NCBI GenBank assembly: GCA_006226775.1
Contig: SBGD01000062.1
Coordinates: forward strand, 1-64,000
Source of the DNA: Paracoccaceae bacterium
GTDB taxonomy: Bacteria > Pseudomonadota > Alphaproteobacteria > Rhodobacterales > Rhodobacteraceae
Direction: 5' to 3'
DNA: 64,000 bases
The translations under genes were made by a program, and so were the position numbers. Below are positions 24,574 through 33,800 of this stretch, piece after piece (within the stretch, counting starts at the first letter, position 1; every line of letters begins with the position of its first letter). The notes below the pieces were generated by a model. That model was not told where the DNA came from. It made no database searches and was given only the letters and a program-made list of their open reading frames with translations.

Positions 24574-25428
24574 TCAGCCCAGCGCAATCGTCACCGCGGT
24601 GGCATCGACGATGTCGTCCACCGTGGCGCCCCGGCTGAGATCGCAGACCGGGCGCGCGAAGCCCTGCAGGAACGGCCCGATGGCCCGCGCCCCGGCCAGT
24701 TCCTGCGCCAGCTTGTAGGCGATATTGCCCGCGTCGAGCGAAGGAAAGATCAGCACATTGGCCTCGCCCGTGCCCAGCCCCTTGCTTGCCGCGATCCCCG
24801 GATTGAGCGCCGCATCGCCCTGCACCGGGCCGGTAAAGCCGGTCAGATCCGCCGCCGCGCGCACCCGCGCGACGCTGTCGCCCGCGCCGCTGGTGCCGGT
24901 GGCATAGGACAGGAGTGCGACCCGGGCGCTGCCCAGCAGGCGCCGCGCCGAGACCTCGGAGGCGCGCGCAATCGCCGCCAGCGCCGGGGCATCGGGCGCG
25001 ACCGTCACGGCGCAATCGGCAAAGACCATCTCGCGCCCGTCGGGGAACAGCATCAGGAAGAAGGACGAGGGCAGGCTGACCTCGGGCGCGAGACCAATGG
25101 CAATCGAGGCCGCCTCGATCACCCGGCGCGAGGGGCTGAGCGCGCCGGCCACCATCGCCTCGGCCTCGCCCGCCGCCACCATCGCCGCCGCGCGGTAAAG
25201 CGGGCGCGAGAGCATCCGCCGCGCCAGCGCCTCCTTCATGCCGCGCGCGGTGACCAGCGCGGCCACCTGCGCCTCGCTCACCTCGGCCAGCGCCAGCGGG
25301 ATGCAGAGCCCCTCGTCCTGCATCCGCCGGGCCGCTTCGCCGGTGCGCGGATCCTCGTGCAACTCGGGCAAGACCACCCGCGCCCTTCGCCCGCGCGCCT
25401 GCTCATATGCTCTGTCCAGAACCGACAT
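24574..25428 (-). CDS. pta: Phosphate acetyltransferase (short form)
   Basis: A 284-residue PTA/PTB-domain enzyme converting acetyl phosphate made by Xsc to acetyl-CoA. It lacks the N-terminal regulatory domains of the long E. coli enzyme. Family segments: VLPELHEDPRT, MVAGALSPSRRVIEAA, FFLMLFPDGREMVFADCAV, LSYATGTSGAGDSV and GDAALNPGIAASKG...NVLIFPSLDAGNIAYKL. It is transcribed toward xsc with 6 bases between stops, an unusual arrangement because pta normally follows xsc in the same operon. TauR is encoded upstream on the same strand, 46 bases away, so the two may be co-transcribed. Confidence 0.92.
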   Translation of the reverse strand: MSVLDRAYEQARGRRARVVLPELHEDPRTGEAARRMQDEGLCIPLALAEVSEAQVAALVTARGMKEALARRMLSRPLYRAAAMVAAGEAEAMVAGALSPSRRVIEAASIAIGLAPEVSLPSSFFLMLFPDGREMVFADCAVTVAPDAPALAAIARASEVSARRLLGSARVALLSYATGTSGAGDSVARVRAAADLTGFTGPVQGDAALNPGIAASKGLGTGEANVLIFPSLDAGNIAYKLAQELAGARAIGPFLQGFARPVCDLSRGATVDDIVDATAVTIALG

Positions 25429-25474
25429 GACCCCCCCCCTTTTTGTCACAGCGAGACAGGCCCGCCGCCATCCG

Positions 25475-26944
25475 TCAAGAGGCCACCGCGCCGAGCGCCT
25501 CGGCAATCAGCGCCACGCCCGCCTCGATCCGCCGGGCGCTGATCGAGGAATAGGCCAGCCGGAAATGCCGGTGATCGGGCCGCGCGCCGGCGAAAAACGC
25601 TTTGCCCGGCTCGATCAGCACGCTTTGCTGCTGCAAGGTCAGGGCCAGCGCATCGGTGTCGATGCCCTCCGGCGCCTGCATCCAGAAGGACGACCCGCCA
25701 TGCACCTCGCGCCCGGAAGGCTGCAATCCGTTGGCGCGGATGCTGGCCTCCATCAGCGCGCGCCGCCGGCTGAAGCTGCGCGACAGCCGCGCCAGTTGCG
25801 CGTCGAAATGGCCGAGCGACAGGAAATAGGCCACCGTCCGCTGGATATGGCTGGGCGGATGGCGCAGCACCACCCAGCGCAGGGCGCGCAACTCCTCGAT
25901 CAGCGGCGGGGCCGCCACCACGTAGCCCAGCCGCAACCCCGGAAACAGCGATTTCGAGAACGAGCCGACATAGACCACCGACCCCGCCTCATCCAGCGAC
26001 TTGAGCGCGGGGGAGGGGGATTTGAAGAACGAGACCTCGAACTCGTAATCGTCCTCGACGATGACGAAGCCATCGCGCCGGGCGCGGTCGAGGATGGCGC
26101 GGCGGCGCTCCAGCGGCATGGTGACATTGGTCGGGCAATGGTGGCTGGGGGTGGTAAAGACCACATCCGCCCCGCGCGGGATCAGGTCGGGCGGCAGCCC
26201 GTCGGGGTCGACGTCGATGGCGCTTGTGGCACACTGCACCTGGTCCAGCACCTCGCGCAGCCCCGGATAGCCGGGGTTCTCCACCACCGCGACGCGCCCC
26301 TGTCCCAGAAGCGCCTGCGCGGTCAGCCAGAGCGCGTTCTGCGCGCCCATGGTGATCATGATCTCCTCGGGCCGCGCGTTGATGCCGCGCCGGGGCAGGA
26401 TGTGGCGCAGGATGTATTCCACCAAGAGCGGATCGTCGCGCTGGTAGTGATCCATCGCCAGCATGTCGAAATCCCTCCGCCCTACCGCCCGCAGCGCGCA
26501 GGCGCGCCAGTTGCGGTGATCGAAGAGCGTCGCGTCCGACTGGCCATAGATGAAGGGATAGCGGTAGTCGCGCCAGTTCGGCGGCCGGAAGATCGGATCG
26601 CGGCGCCGGGTGCGCTGCCCGAGTTTCACGCTCCAGTCGACGGCGCTGGCCTGCGCCGGGGCCACCGGGGCAAAGACCGGGCGCCGCGGCGCGGTCTCGG
26701 CGACGAAATAGCCCGACCGCCCGCGCGCGGTCAGGTAGTCGTTGGCGACCAGTTCGGTATAGGCCAGCGTCACCGTGATCCGCGCCACCCCCAGATGCGC
26801 CGCCAGCCGGCGCGACGAGGGCATCCTCTCGCCCGCCAGGCAGCGCCCGGAGACGATCGCCTCGGAGACGACCTGCTGGATCTGCTGCTGCAGGGTCGCC
26901 TCGCGCCCGCCAGGGAGGAGGAACATCTCGGGAGGGATGGCCAT
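25475..26944 (-). CDS. tauR: MocR/GntR-type regulator TauR
   Basis: A 489-residue MocR protein: an N-terminal GntR winged helix (residues ~15-80, with RMPSSRRLAAHLGVARITVT and YTELVANDYLTARGRSGYFV) fused to an aminotransferase-like domain. PLP-site segments are FVIVEDDYEFEV and SFSKSLFPGLRLGYV, the latter with the PLP lysine. In Rhodobacter relatives TauR activates taurine genes. Neighbours xsc, pta, tpa and tauABC fit this. TauR-like repeats begin 3 bases upstream of the start, suggesting autoregulation or an orphaned divergent promoter. Confidence 0.9.
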   Translation of the reverse strand: MAIPPEMFLLPGGREATLQQQIQQVVSEAIVSGRCLAGERMPSSRRLAAHLGVARITVTLAYTELVANDYLTARGRSGYFVAETAPRRPVFAPVAPAQASAVDWSVKLGQRTRRRDPIFRPPNWRDYRYPFIYGQSDATLFDHRNWRACALRAVGRRDFDMLAMDHYQRDDPLLVEYILRHILPRRGINARPEEIMITMGAQNALWLTAQALLGQGRVAVVENPGYPGLREVLDQVQCATSAIDVDPDGLPPDLIPRGADVVFTTPSHHCPTNVTMPLERRRAILDRARRDGFVIVEDDYEFEVSFFKSPSPALKSLDEAGSVVYVGSFSKSLFPGLRLGYVVAAPPLIEELRALRWVVLRHPPSHIQRTVAYFLSLGHFDAQLARLSRSFSRRRALMEASIRANGLQPSGREVHGGSSFWMQAPEGIDTDALALTLQQQSVLIEPGKAFFAGARPDHRHFRLAYSSISARRIEAGVALIAEALGAVAS

Positions 26945-26946
26945 GA

Positions 26947-26978
26947 CTGGACCTATTGCGCGGGGCGTTTGGACTTAG
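26947..26978 (+). promoter_or_regulatory. Two TauR-like direct repeats at the tauR start
   Basis: CTGGACCTAT (26947-26956) and TTGGACTTAG (26969-26978) match CTGGACYTAA at nine and eight of ten positions and begin exactly 22 bases apart, about two helical turns. They read along the plus strand, away from tauR. In relatives such repeats lie between tauR and a divergent taurine operon; here the next plus-strand gene is an unrelated hypothetical. Confidence 0.6.
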
Positions 26979-27283
26979 TGTAGGGGGAGGCGGGGAGGGG
27001 GGCAAACATTGGTTTCGGAGCGGGTCGAGATGGTCTTGCATCCGGCGAGACCATTGGCTGAGGGGATGGCTGGTGTCGGCGCAGTTCAGCGATTGCTGCA
27101 TCTTGCTTGAACGGCAGCTATGCGCAGAGAGAGTACTTTGCAAAGTCTTGGCCGTTTCTCAACGGTGGAACTAAAATCAGTGCGGCGATTGGCAGATAGG
27201 AGCGCAGAGAGCATAATGGTGCAAGCCGACTACATGACTGCGGTCGGTGGAAGCGAATTACTCAAACCGGAGATGGTTTCCCA

Positions 27284-28105
27284 ATGAAGAACGATTTGGA
27301 TAGTGACCACAAACGCTTGTTCAAAAGCGTACAGAAGGAATATGATCCACGGACGGTCGGGACAATGAGGGTTGGTTCTCTTAAGTTCTATCAAAATCAC
27401 TATGACGAAGCAGTGGCCGACCAAGGGGAAGGAACCGGGAAGGTTTCAATCACCTCAGGACAAAGCGTGACCCTAAACTCTAGGCTGGCCAGTGCGCTGA
27501 CGGGTCTAGAAATTATGGGACAGCGCGTTAATAGGCCGGGCGCAACAGTTATGAAGGTCGGGGAGCCGGGCCTCTCAATGGCTCTTGACACTACGCTTGA
27601 ACAGGTCACGCTAAGTGGGGCTGCCTGCACATGGGAGTTCTTCGCTTTGGATGCATTTGTATTCTGCATGACTTCCCCATCGAAATCCTACTCCGACACG
27701 TTTGCAGGCGAGCGTGTCACTTGGTCAATTAGTCGATCTGATGCCGACGAGTTTTCTGAACTAGTCCTGCTCAGCCTCAACCAAAGATATCCCGCCGAAT
27801 TTAGCTTTCCTTATTTGAGTGCGATGGGTGCGCAGTCGTCGGTCACGCAGTTTAAGCATGAGCCGGTTGTCTATGCGCCGAGGGAAGCGGCACTTGATAA
27901 CACAAAACAAGGTCAATTGGCGGCTATGCTTTTCGCAAACGCAACGTTTATCAAACCGAGCGGCCCGCCGCGATATTTTGAACGCGAGGAAGAATACAGA
28001 TTTCAATTTCGGCGGGTGGGGCCTCAAGGGAACTCGCCGCAGCGTCTGCCTGAATTCATAGATATACCATTTGCCCCGGTCGAACATCTGGTCAGATTTC
28101 GATAG
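27284..28105 (+). CDS. Hypothetical protein, lower-GC and probably acquired
   Basis: A 273-residue soluble protein starting MKNDLDSDHKRLFKSVQKEY. Nothing in it matches a family I can name with confidence. A segment near residue 30 (MRVGSLKFYQNHYDEAVADQ then GEGTGKV) recalls uncharacterised proteins found near mobile elements. Codon use differs sharply from all neighbours: many A/T-ending codons such as AAA, TTT, ATT, GAT. GGAG lies ~11 bases before the ATG. It interrupts the taurine genes between tauR and tpa, and no transposase or integrase accompanies it. Confidence 0.7.
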   Translation: MKNDLDSDHKRLFKSVQKEYDPRTVGTMRVGSLKFYQNHYDEAVADQGEGTGKVSITSGQSVTLNSRLASALTGLEIMGQRVNRPGATVMKVGEPGLSMALDTTLEQVTLSGAACTWEFFALDAFVFCMTSPSKSYSDTFAGERVTWSISRSDADEFSELVLLSLNQRYPAEFSFPYLSAMGAQSSVTQFKHEPVVYAPREAALDNTKQGQLAAMLFANATFIKPSGPPRYFEREEEYRFQFRRVGPQGNSPQRLPEFIDIPFAPVEHLVRFR

Positions 28106-28210
28106 GTCGGGCAAATGAACGGGGACGGCAATAATCCGTTGATGTCCGCTTCGGGCTGGGACAGGTCACAGCCTGCAACGAAACGAACGACCGCCCATCA
28201 CCCCGCACCC

Positions 28211-29590
28211 TCACCCGAACACCCGCCCCAGCGCCCCGTCGATGGCCTCGGTGATCCGGTCGATCTCCTCCGCCGTGGCGATCAGCGCCGGCGACAGGCA
28301 GAGCGTGTTGTTGAACCCGGGCAGCGAGCGGTTGGTGGCGCCGATCACCACGCCCTGGGCCATGCAGTCGGCCACCACCGCCTGGACCTTCGGCTCGGGC
28401 ACCGGCTCCTTGGTCTTCCGGTCGGTCACCAGCTCGGCGCCGCAGAACAGGCCCAGCCCGCGGACCTCGCCGATGACTTCGTGCCGCGCCATCAACGCGC
28501 GCAGGTTGACCATCAGCCGCGCGCCCATGGCGGTGGTGTTCTCCAGCAGCCCCTCGTCTTCGATGATGCGCATGTTCTCGAGCGCTGCGACCGGCCCAGC
28601 GGTGCAGCCGCCGAAGGTCGAGATGTCGCGGAAGTAGTTCAGCGGATCGGTATCGTCGTCCTTGAACATCTCGAACACCCGCTCGGTCGTCACCATCGCG
28701 GCAATCGCGGCATAGCCCGAGGCCAGCCCCTTGGCCATGGTGACGAAATCCGGCTCGATCCCGTAGTACTGGTAGCCGAACCACTTGCCGGTGCGGCCGA
28801 TGCCGCAGACCACCTCGTCGATGTGCAGCAGGATGTCGTACTTGCGGCAGATCTCCTGCACCCGCGGCCAATAGCCCTCGGGCGGGACGATCACCCCGCC
28901 CCCCGCCGTCACCGGCTCGAGGCAGAGCGCGCCGACGGTCTCGGGGCCTTCGCGCAGGATCACCTCCTCGATGGCATCGGCGGCACGTTCCCCGTAATCC
29001 TCGACATCCCATTGCGCGCGGTATTCGAGGCAATGGGGCACCGCGACGAAACCCGGCGTATAGGGGCCGTAGTGCAGGTTGCGCTCGGGCTGGCCGCCGG
29101 CGGAGATCGTGGTGATGGTCGAGCCGTGGTAATCGCGCTCGCGGTAGAGGATCTTGTGCTTGGTGCCGCCATACTTCTTGTGGGCGATCTGGCGGACCAT
29201 CTTGAAGACCTTCTCGTTGGCCTCGCTGCCCGAGTTGACGTAGTAGACCCGGCTCATCCCCGGCATCTTCTCGATCAGTCTTTGGGCGAAGCGCGCGCCG
29301 GGGATCGACCCGGCGCTCTGCGAGAAATAGTTCAATTTCACCAACTGGTCGCGCACCGCATTGGCGATGCTCTCGCGCCCGTAGCCGACGTTGACGGTCC
29401 AGACCCCGCCCGAGACCGCGTCGAGGTATTCCCGCCCGGTGGCGTCCCAGAGCCGCATCCCCTTGCCTTCGACCATGACGCGGGGGTCGCTGACCTCCAG
29501 CGCCTTGTGCTGCATCAGATGATGCCAGACATGCGCCTTGTCGGCGGCAATCACGCTTTCAAGATCGTTCACGGGAACCGAGTGCAACAT
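28211..29590 (-). CDS. tpa: Taurine-pyruvate aminotransferase
   Basis: A 459-residue class III aminotransferase; the Tpa reaction is taurine + pyruvate to sulfoacetaldehyde + alanine, feeding Xsc. Seen: NSGSEANEKVFKMVRQIAHK and GSTITTISAGG for phosphate binding, LHIDEVVCGIGRTGKWFG for the PLP-stacking Asp, and the Schiff-base lysine in TMAKGLASGYAAIA. Length and overall sequence fit Tpa better than beta-alanine or omega-amino-acid aminotransferases, but paralogues are hard to separate by eye; context decides. GGGAG lies eight bases before the ATG. TauR-like repeats lie ~107-138 bases upstream. Confidence 0.88.
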   Translation of the reverse strand: MLHSVPVNDLESVIAADKAHVWHHLMQHKALEVSDPRVMVEGKGMRLWDATGREYLDAVSGGVWTVNVGYGRESIANAVRDQLVKLNYFSQSAGSIPGARFAQRLIEKMPGMSRVYYVNSGSEANEKVFKMVRQIAHKKYGGTKHKILYRERDYHGSTITTISAGGQPERNLHYGPYTPGFVAVPHCLEYRAQWDVEDYGERAADAIEEVILREGPETVGALCLEPVTAGGGVIVPPEGYWPRVQEICRKYDILLHIDEVVCGIGRTGKWFGYQYYGIEPDFVTMAKGLASGYAAIAAMVTTERVFEMFKDDDTDPLNYFRDISTFGGCTAGPVAALENMRIIEDEGLLENTTAMGARLMVNLRALMARHEVIGEVRGLGLFCGAELVTDRKTKEPVPEPKVQAVVADCMAQGVVIGATNRSLPGFNNTLCLSPALIATAEEIDRITEAIDGALGRVFG

Positions 29591-29696
29591 GGCGAATCTC
29601 CCTGGGCCTGGATGAAGACGAAGGGCGCGGACCGCGGGGCAAGCCCGCGTTTTCCTGGCGCATCGTCATCATTTGAGACCAAAGGGCCCGCGCGAG

Positions 29697-29728
29697 TAGG
29701 GCCAGAGGGCCGCAAACTTTAGGTCCAG
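29697..29728 (-). promoter_or_regulatory. TauR-like repeats upstream of tpa
   Basis: On the minus strand, CTGGACCTAA (29728-29719) matches the TauR repeat consensus CTGGACYTAA exactly, and CTGGCCCTA (29705-29697) begins 23 bases further toward tpa with one mismatch. Both point toward tpa, whose start is at 29590. This is the best-matching copy in the window and supports TauR control of tpa. Confidence 0.65.
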
Positions 29729-29748
29729 ATTCCGGGGCTTCGGTGCCC

Positions 29749-31017
29749 TCAGCCGGGTTTCAGGCGCAGTTCGGCGGCGCGGGCATGGCCCTCCATCCCC
29801 TCCATCCGGCTGATCCGCGCGGTGCGCTGGGCCAGTTCATGCGCGGCCTGCGCGGTGCAGCGCTGCCAGGTGACGGTCTTGGTGAACTTGTGCACCGAGA
29901 GCCCGCCGGTATAGCGCGCGGCACCGCTGGTCGGCAGGACGTGGTTGGGCCCGGAGGCCTTGTCGCCGAAGGGCACGGTGGTCTCGGCGCCCAGAAAGAG
30001 CGAGCCATAGGTGGTCAGCCGGTCAAGCCACCAGTCCAGATCCGCCGCCTGCACCTGCAGGTGCTCGGGGGCGTAGCTGTCCGAGAGGGCGGCGGCCTCC
30101 TCGCGCGTGTCGCAGAGCATCACCTCGGCGCGGTCGGCCCAGGCGCGGCGCGCGGGGGCGGCATTGGGCTCGGGCAGGCTCTCGATCAGGGCGGGCACCC
30201 GGGCCAGCACCGCCTCGGCCAGCGCCCGGTCGGTCGAGATCAGCCAGACCGGGCTGTCGACGCCATGCTCGGCCTGGCTCACCAGGTCCCAGGCGACGGT
30301 CTCGGGGCGGGCGGTGCGATCGGCGATGACCAGCGAATCCGTGGGCCCGGCCAGCATGTCGATGCCCACCTTGCCGAAGAGCACGCGCTTGGCCTCGGCG
30401 ATGAAGGCATTGCCCGGCCCGACGAGGATATCGGCGGGATTGGCACCGAACAGCCCCTCGGCCATGGCGGCAATGGCCTGCACGCCGCCGAGCGTAAAGA
30501 TCAGGTCGGCGCCGCAGAGGTCCATGGCGAAGACGATGGCATCGGGAATGCCGCCCTGGCGCGGCGGCGAGGCGGCGATGATCTGCGGCACGCCGGCGAC
30601 CTTGGCGGTGGTGATGGTCATCAGCGCGCTGGCAATATGGCTGTAGCGCCCGCCGGGCACGTAGCAGCCGGCGCTGGACACCGGGATCTGGCGCTGGCCG
30701 GCGAAAAGCCCCGGCATCACCTCGATCTCGCAGTCGTGCAGCGTGGCCTTCTGCGCCTCGGCAAAGCGGCGGATATTGGCCTGGGCAAAGCGGATGTCGG
30801 CCTTCATCGCCTCGGGCACCCGGTCACAGGCGTCGCGGCGGAGGGCATCCGACAGCACGACCTCACCTTGCCAGCCGTCCAGCTCCTGCGCATAGGCGCG
30901 CACCGCCGCCTCGCGCCCGTCTTCGATGGTGGTCAGCATCTCCTGCACGGTGGCGCGGATGCCGCTGTCTTCGGCGCGGGGGCGGGGGGCTGCCCGTTTC
31001 AGGTAGGTGACGGTCAC
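29749..31017 (-). CDS. Histidinol dehydrogenase-family protein, possibly sulfopropanediol dehydrogenase (HpsN-like)
   Basis: A 422-residue HisD-family NAD-dependent alcohol dehydrogenase. Zinc- and substrate-site segments are SQAEHGVDSPVW, YAPEHLQVQ, SGPNHVLPTSG and GGLSVHKFTK. The N-terminus MTVTYLKRA and GCYVPGGRYSHIASA resemble the HpsN branch, which oxidises 2,3-dihydroxypropane-1-sulfonate, more than biosynthetic HisD; no other his genes are near. GTG start at 31017 follows GAGGAG by five bases. Location among taurine genes supports a sulfonate substrate, but other HisD-like enzymes cannot be excluded. Confidence 0.7.
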   Translation of the reverse strand: MTVTYLKRAAPRPRAEDSGIRATVQEMLTTIEDGREAAVRAYAQELDGWQGEVVLSDALRRDACDRVPEAMKADIRFAQANIRRFAEAQKATLHDCEIEVMPGLFAGQRQIPVSSAGCYVPGGRYSHIASALMTITTAKVAGVPQIIAASPPRQGGIPDAIVFAMDLCGADLIFTLGGVQAIAAMAEGLFGANPADILVGPGNAFIAEAKRVLFGKVGIDMLAGPTDSLVIADRTARPETVAWDLVSQAEHGVDSPVWLISTDRALAEAVLARVPALIESLPEPNAAPARRAWADRAEVMLCDTREEAAALSDSYAPEHLQVQAADLDWWLDRLTTYGSLFLGAETTVPFGDKASGPNHVLPTSGAARYTGGLSVHKFTKTVTWQRCTAQAAHELAQRTARISRMEGMEGHARAAELRLKPG

Positions 31018-31219
31018 CGGAACTCCTCGGGCGCGGTTGGACTTGGACGGCCCGCAGCGGGCGGGCCATCGGCAGGGATGCGCGGGGCGTTGCCTGCGCC
31101 TTGTCTCAGAAAACCCCCGGAGGGGTCCGCGGGCAAGGGGCAAGTGGCGCCGCAGGCGGCGTGGCGCGCCAGCCTGTGCAGCAAAGCCACGCATTTGCCG
31201 CGGCTCGGGGCAGGGCGGC

Positions 31220-33655
31220 TTATCTGCGGATGCGGGTGAAACCGGGATCATAGGGCGACGGCGCGATCACCTCGGCCGGCACGCGCGCGCCGCAAAGATC
31301 AAGCTCCATCCGGCTGCCCTCTGTCGCATGTGCCGGATCGACAAAGGCCAGCGCCAGGTTCAGCCCGACCCGGTGGCCCCAGGCGCCGGAGGTCACGGTG
31401 CCCACCACCCGCGCGCCCTGCATCAGCGAAGCGCCGGGCGGGGCGGGCGCGTGGGTCGCGGCGATCTTCAGCGGCACCAGTTTCTTGCGCGGGCCCGCCT
31501 CTCGGTGCCCGAGAAGGGCGGTCTTGCCGATGAACGCGCCCTTGTCGGCCGTGACGAAGCGGGCAAGGCCGGTCTCGTAGGGATCGAACTCGGTGAGGAT
31601 CTCGGCCTTCCAGTGCAGGAAACTCTTTTCCAGCCGCATCGATTCCACCGCCCGCGCGCCGAAGAGCCCCAGCCCATGCGCCGCCCCCGCCTTGCGCAGC
31701 GCCAGCCAGGCGGCCTGGAGCGAAGCGTTGGGCACATGGATCTCATAGGCCAGTTCGCCGGAAAAGCTGACCCCCAGCACCGTGGCCGGGGCGATGCCGA
31801 TGAAACACTCGCGTGCCGAGAGCCAGGGAAATCCTTCGCGCGACCAATCGCCCCGCGCACAGGCGGAAAGCACCGCGCGCGCCTTGGGTCCGGCCAGAAC
31901 GAGGATCGTCTGCGCCTCGGTCAGGCTGCGGATCTGCACGTCCTCACCCGGGTTCAGATGCGCGCGCAGCCAGTCCATGTCGTGACATTCGCTCGCCGCC
32001 GCCGCGCCGTACCAGATGCGCGCCGGGCCGCGGGCGCTGGCGGGCAGGGTGGCAAAGGTCGCCTCGGCCTTGAGCCTGCCCTGGTGGTTCAGAAGATAGC
32101 CCAAGCCGACCCGCCCCTCGCGCCGCGGCACCCGGCCGCAGGTCATGCGGTCGAGAAAGGCATGGGCGTCCGCGCCGGTGATCTCGATTCGGTTGAAGCC
32201 GTTGACCTCGCAGAGCCCGACGTCTTGCGCGACGCTCCGCACCTCCGCCGCCACCAGCTCGAAGGTCTCGTCGAACCCGAACCCCAAGGTCGGGTGGAAG
32301 TCAGGGGAGGGCTTGCGGTAGTCCATCCGCTCCCAGCCGTTGACCACGGTGAAGGCGGCGCCCTTGGCCTCGAGCAGCGGGGTCAGCGGCGTGGTGCGGG
32401 CGGGGCGGCCGGCGGGGCGCTCTTCCTGCGGGAAATGTAAGCGGAATTCGTTCTGGTAGTCCTCGATGGCCTTCAGCGCGGTCAGCTCGACATTGGCATG
32501 GGGGCCGAAGCGGCGCGGGTCGATCACCCAGGTGTCGTAGCAGGCCTCGCCCTGCACGATCTGCTGCGCCAGGAGCCAGCCGTGGCCGCCGCCTTCGCCC
32601 AGGCCTGCGCGCAGCCCGACGATGCAATAGGCATTGCGCTTGCCGGGGACGGGGCCGACCAGCGGCGCGCCGTCGATGGTATAGGTGATCGGGCCGTTGA
32701 CCACCGAGTGAATGCCCACCTCGCGCAGCACCGGCATCCGCGCCATGGCGCCTTCCAGCACATCCATCACCCGGTCGAGGTCGTCGGGACAAAGCGCATT
32801 GGCGAAATTCGGGTCGATCCCGTCCAGCCCCCAGGGCTTGCAACCCTGCTCGTAGAAGCCCACCAGCAGCCCGGACTTTTCCTGCCGGCAATAATAGTCC
32901 GAGATCGGGCAGCGGATCAGCGGCATCCGGTGGCCGGCGTCGCGGATCGCGGCAATCTCCTCGGTCAGGAAATACTGGTGTTCCATCGCGGCCACGGGAT
33001 GCTGCACCCCCATCATCGCGCCGACCTCGTTCACCCGGTAGCCGCCGGCATTGACCACGATGTCGCACGCGATGGCGCCTTTCGCGGTCTCGACCGTCCA
33101 GGTATCGTCGCGGTGCTGGGTCAGCCCGGTCACGGGGGTATGGCGATGGATCTCCGCCCCGGCCTTGCGGGCGCGGCGCGCAAGCGCCTGGCACAGCTGC
33201 GCCGGGTCGATGTCGCCGTCCAGCGGATCCCAGAGCCCGCCGAGCAGGTTCTCGGTCGAGATCAGCGGGTGGCGGCGGGCGCATTCGGCGGCGTCGATCA
33301 CCTCGAACTCGACCCCCATGCCGCGCGCCATCGAGGCGAAATGGCGATAGCCCTGCATCTGCGCCTCGGTCCCGGCCAGCCTCAGCCCGCCGGTGCCGTG
33401 GTGGTAGTTGACCGGGTAGTCGGGGTCCGCGGCCAATTCGCGGTAAAGCGCGATGGAATGCGACTTCAGCCCGACCATGGTCTGGGTCATGCCGAAATTG
33501 GTCACCTGCGCCGCCGAATGCCAGGTGGTGCCGCTGGTCAGCTCGTCGCGTTCGAGCAGCATGACATCACTCCAGCCCTCCTGCGTCAGGTGATAGAGCG
33601 TCGAGCAGCCGGCGATGCCGCCGCCGATGACCACGACCCTGGTGCGCGTTTTCAT
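31220..33655 (-). CDS. Dimethylglycine/sarcosine dehydrogenase-like flavoprotein with GcvT domain
   Basis: An 811-residue two-part enzyme. The N-terminal DAO-type FAD domain (residues ~1-380) has VVVIGGGIAGCSTLYHL and TSGTTWHSAAQV, where the His is the usual covalent FAD attachment site in this family. The C-terminal GcvT-like aminomethyl/folate domain (~420-810) has YLLNHQGRLKAEATF, VLGVSFSGELAYEIH and RLEKSFLHWKAEI. Such enzymes oxidatively demethylate N-methylated amines and pass formaldehyde to tetrahydrofolate. Candidates are dimethylglycine, sarcosine or an N-methyltaurine-like compound given the taurine setting. GGAGG lies six bases before the ATG. Divergent from tauA. Confidence 0.88.
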   Translation of the reverse strand: MKTRTRVVVIGGGIAGCSTLYHLTQEGWSDVMLLERDELTSGTTWHSAAQVTNFGMTQTMVGLKSHSIALYRELAADPDYPVNYHHGTGGLRLAGTEAQMQGYRHFASMARGMGVEFEVIDAAECARRHPLISTENLLGGLWDPLDGDIDPAQLCQALARRARKAGAEIHRHTPVTGLTQHRDDTWTVETAKGAIACDIVVNAGGYRVNEVGAMMGVQHPVAAMEHQYFLTEEIAAIRDAGHRMPLIRCPISDYYCRQEKSGLLVGFYEQGCKPWGLDGIDPNFANALCPDDLDRVMDVLEGAMARMPVLREVGIHSVVNGPITYTIDGAPLVGPVPGKRNAYCIVGLRAGLGEGGGHGWLLAQQIVQGEACYDTWVIDPRRFGPHANVELTALKAIEDYQNEFRLHFPQEERPAGRPARTTPLTPLLEAKGAAFTVVNGWERMDYRKPSPDFHPTLGFGFDETFELVAAEVRSVAQDVGLCEVNGFNRIEITGADAHAFLDRMTCGRVPRREGRVGLGYLLNHQGRLKAEATFATLPASARGPARIWYGAAAASECHDMDWLRAHLNPGEDVQIRSLTEAQTILVLAGPKARAVLSACARGDWSREGFPWLSARECFIGIAPATVLGVSFSGELAYEIHVPNASLQAAWLALRKAGAAHGLGLFGARAVESMRLEKSFLHWKAEILTEFDPYETGLARFVTADKGAFIGKTALLGHREAGPRKKLVPLKIAATHAPAPPGASLMQGARVVGTVTSGAWGHRVGLNLALAFVDPAHATEGSRMELDLCGARVPAEVIAPSPYDPGFTRIRR

Positions 33656-33800
33656 GCCCTGCCTCCGTAATCGGCGTCTCGGGGAACAGCCCGGACCTTG
33701 GCGGTGCGGACTGCGGGACTGCCCCGCCCGGACAGCCCCGAGTGCGCCATGGGCTAGGCCGAGAAAGGCGCGGCGGCGCGGTCGGGCCGGACATGGAATT

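Noticed and set aside
27121-27212. Short repeat GCGCAGAGAG at ~27121 and ~27203 as attachment sites
   Set aside because: Only ten bases, both on the same side of the foreign-looking gene, and no matching copy on the far side.
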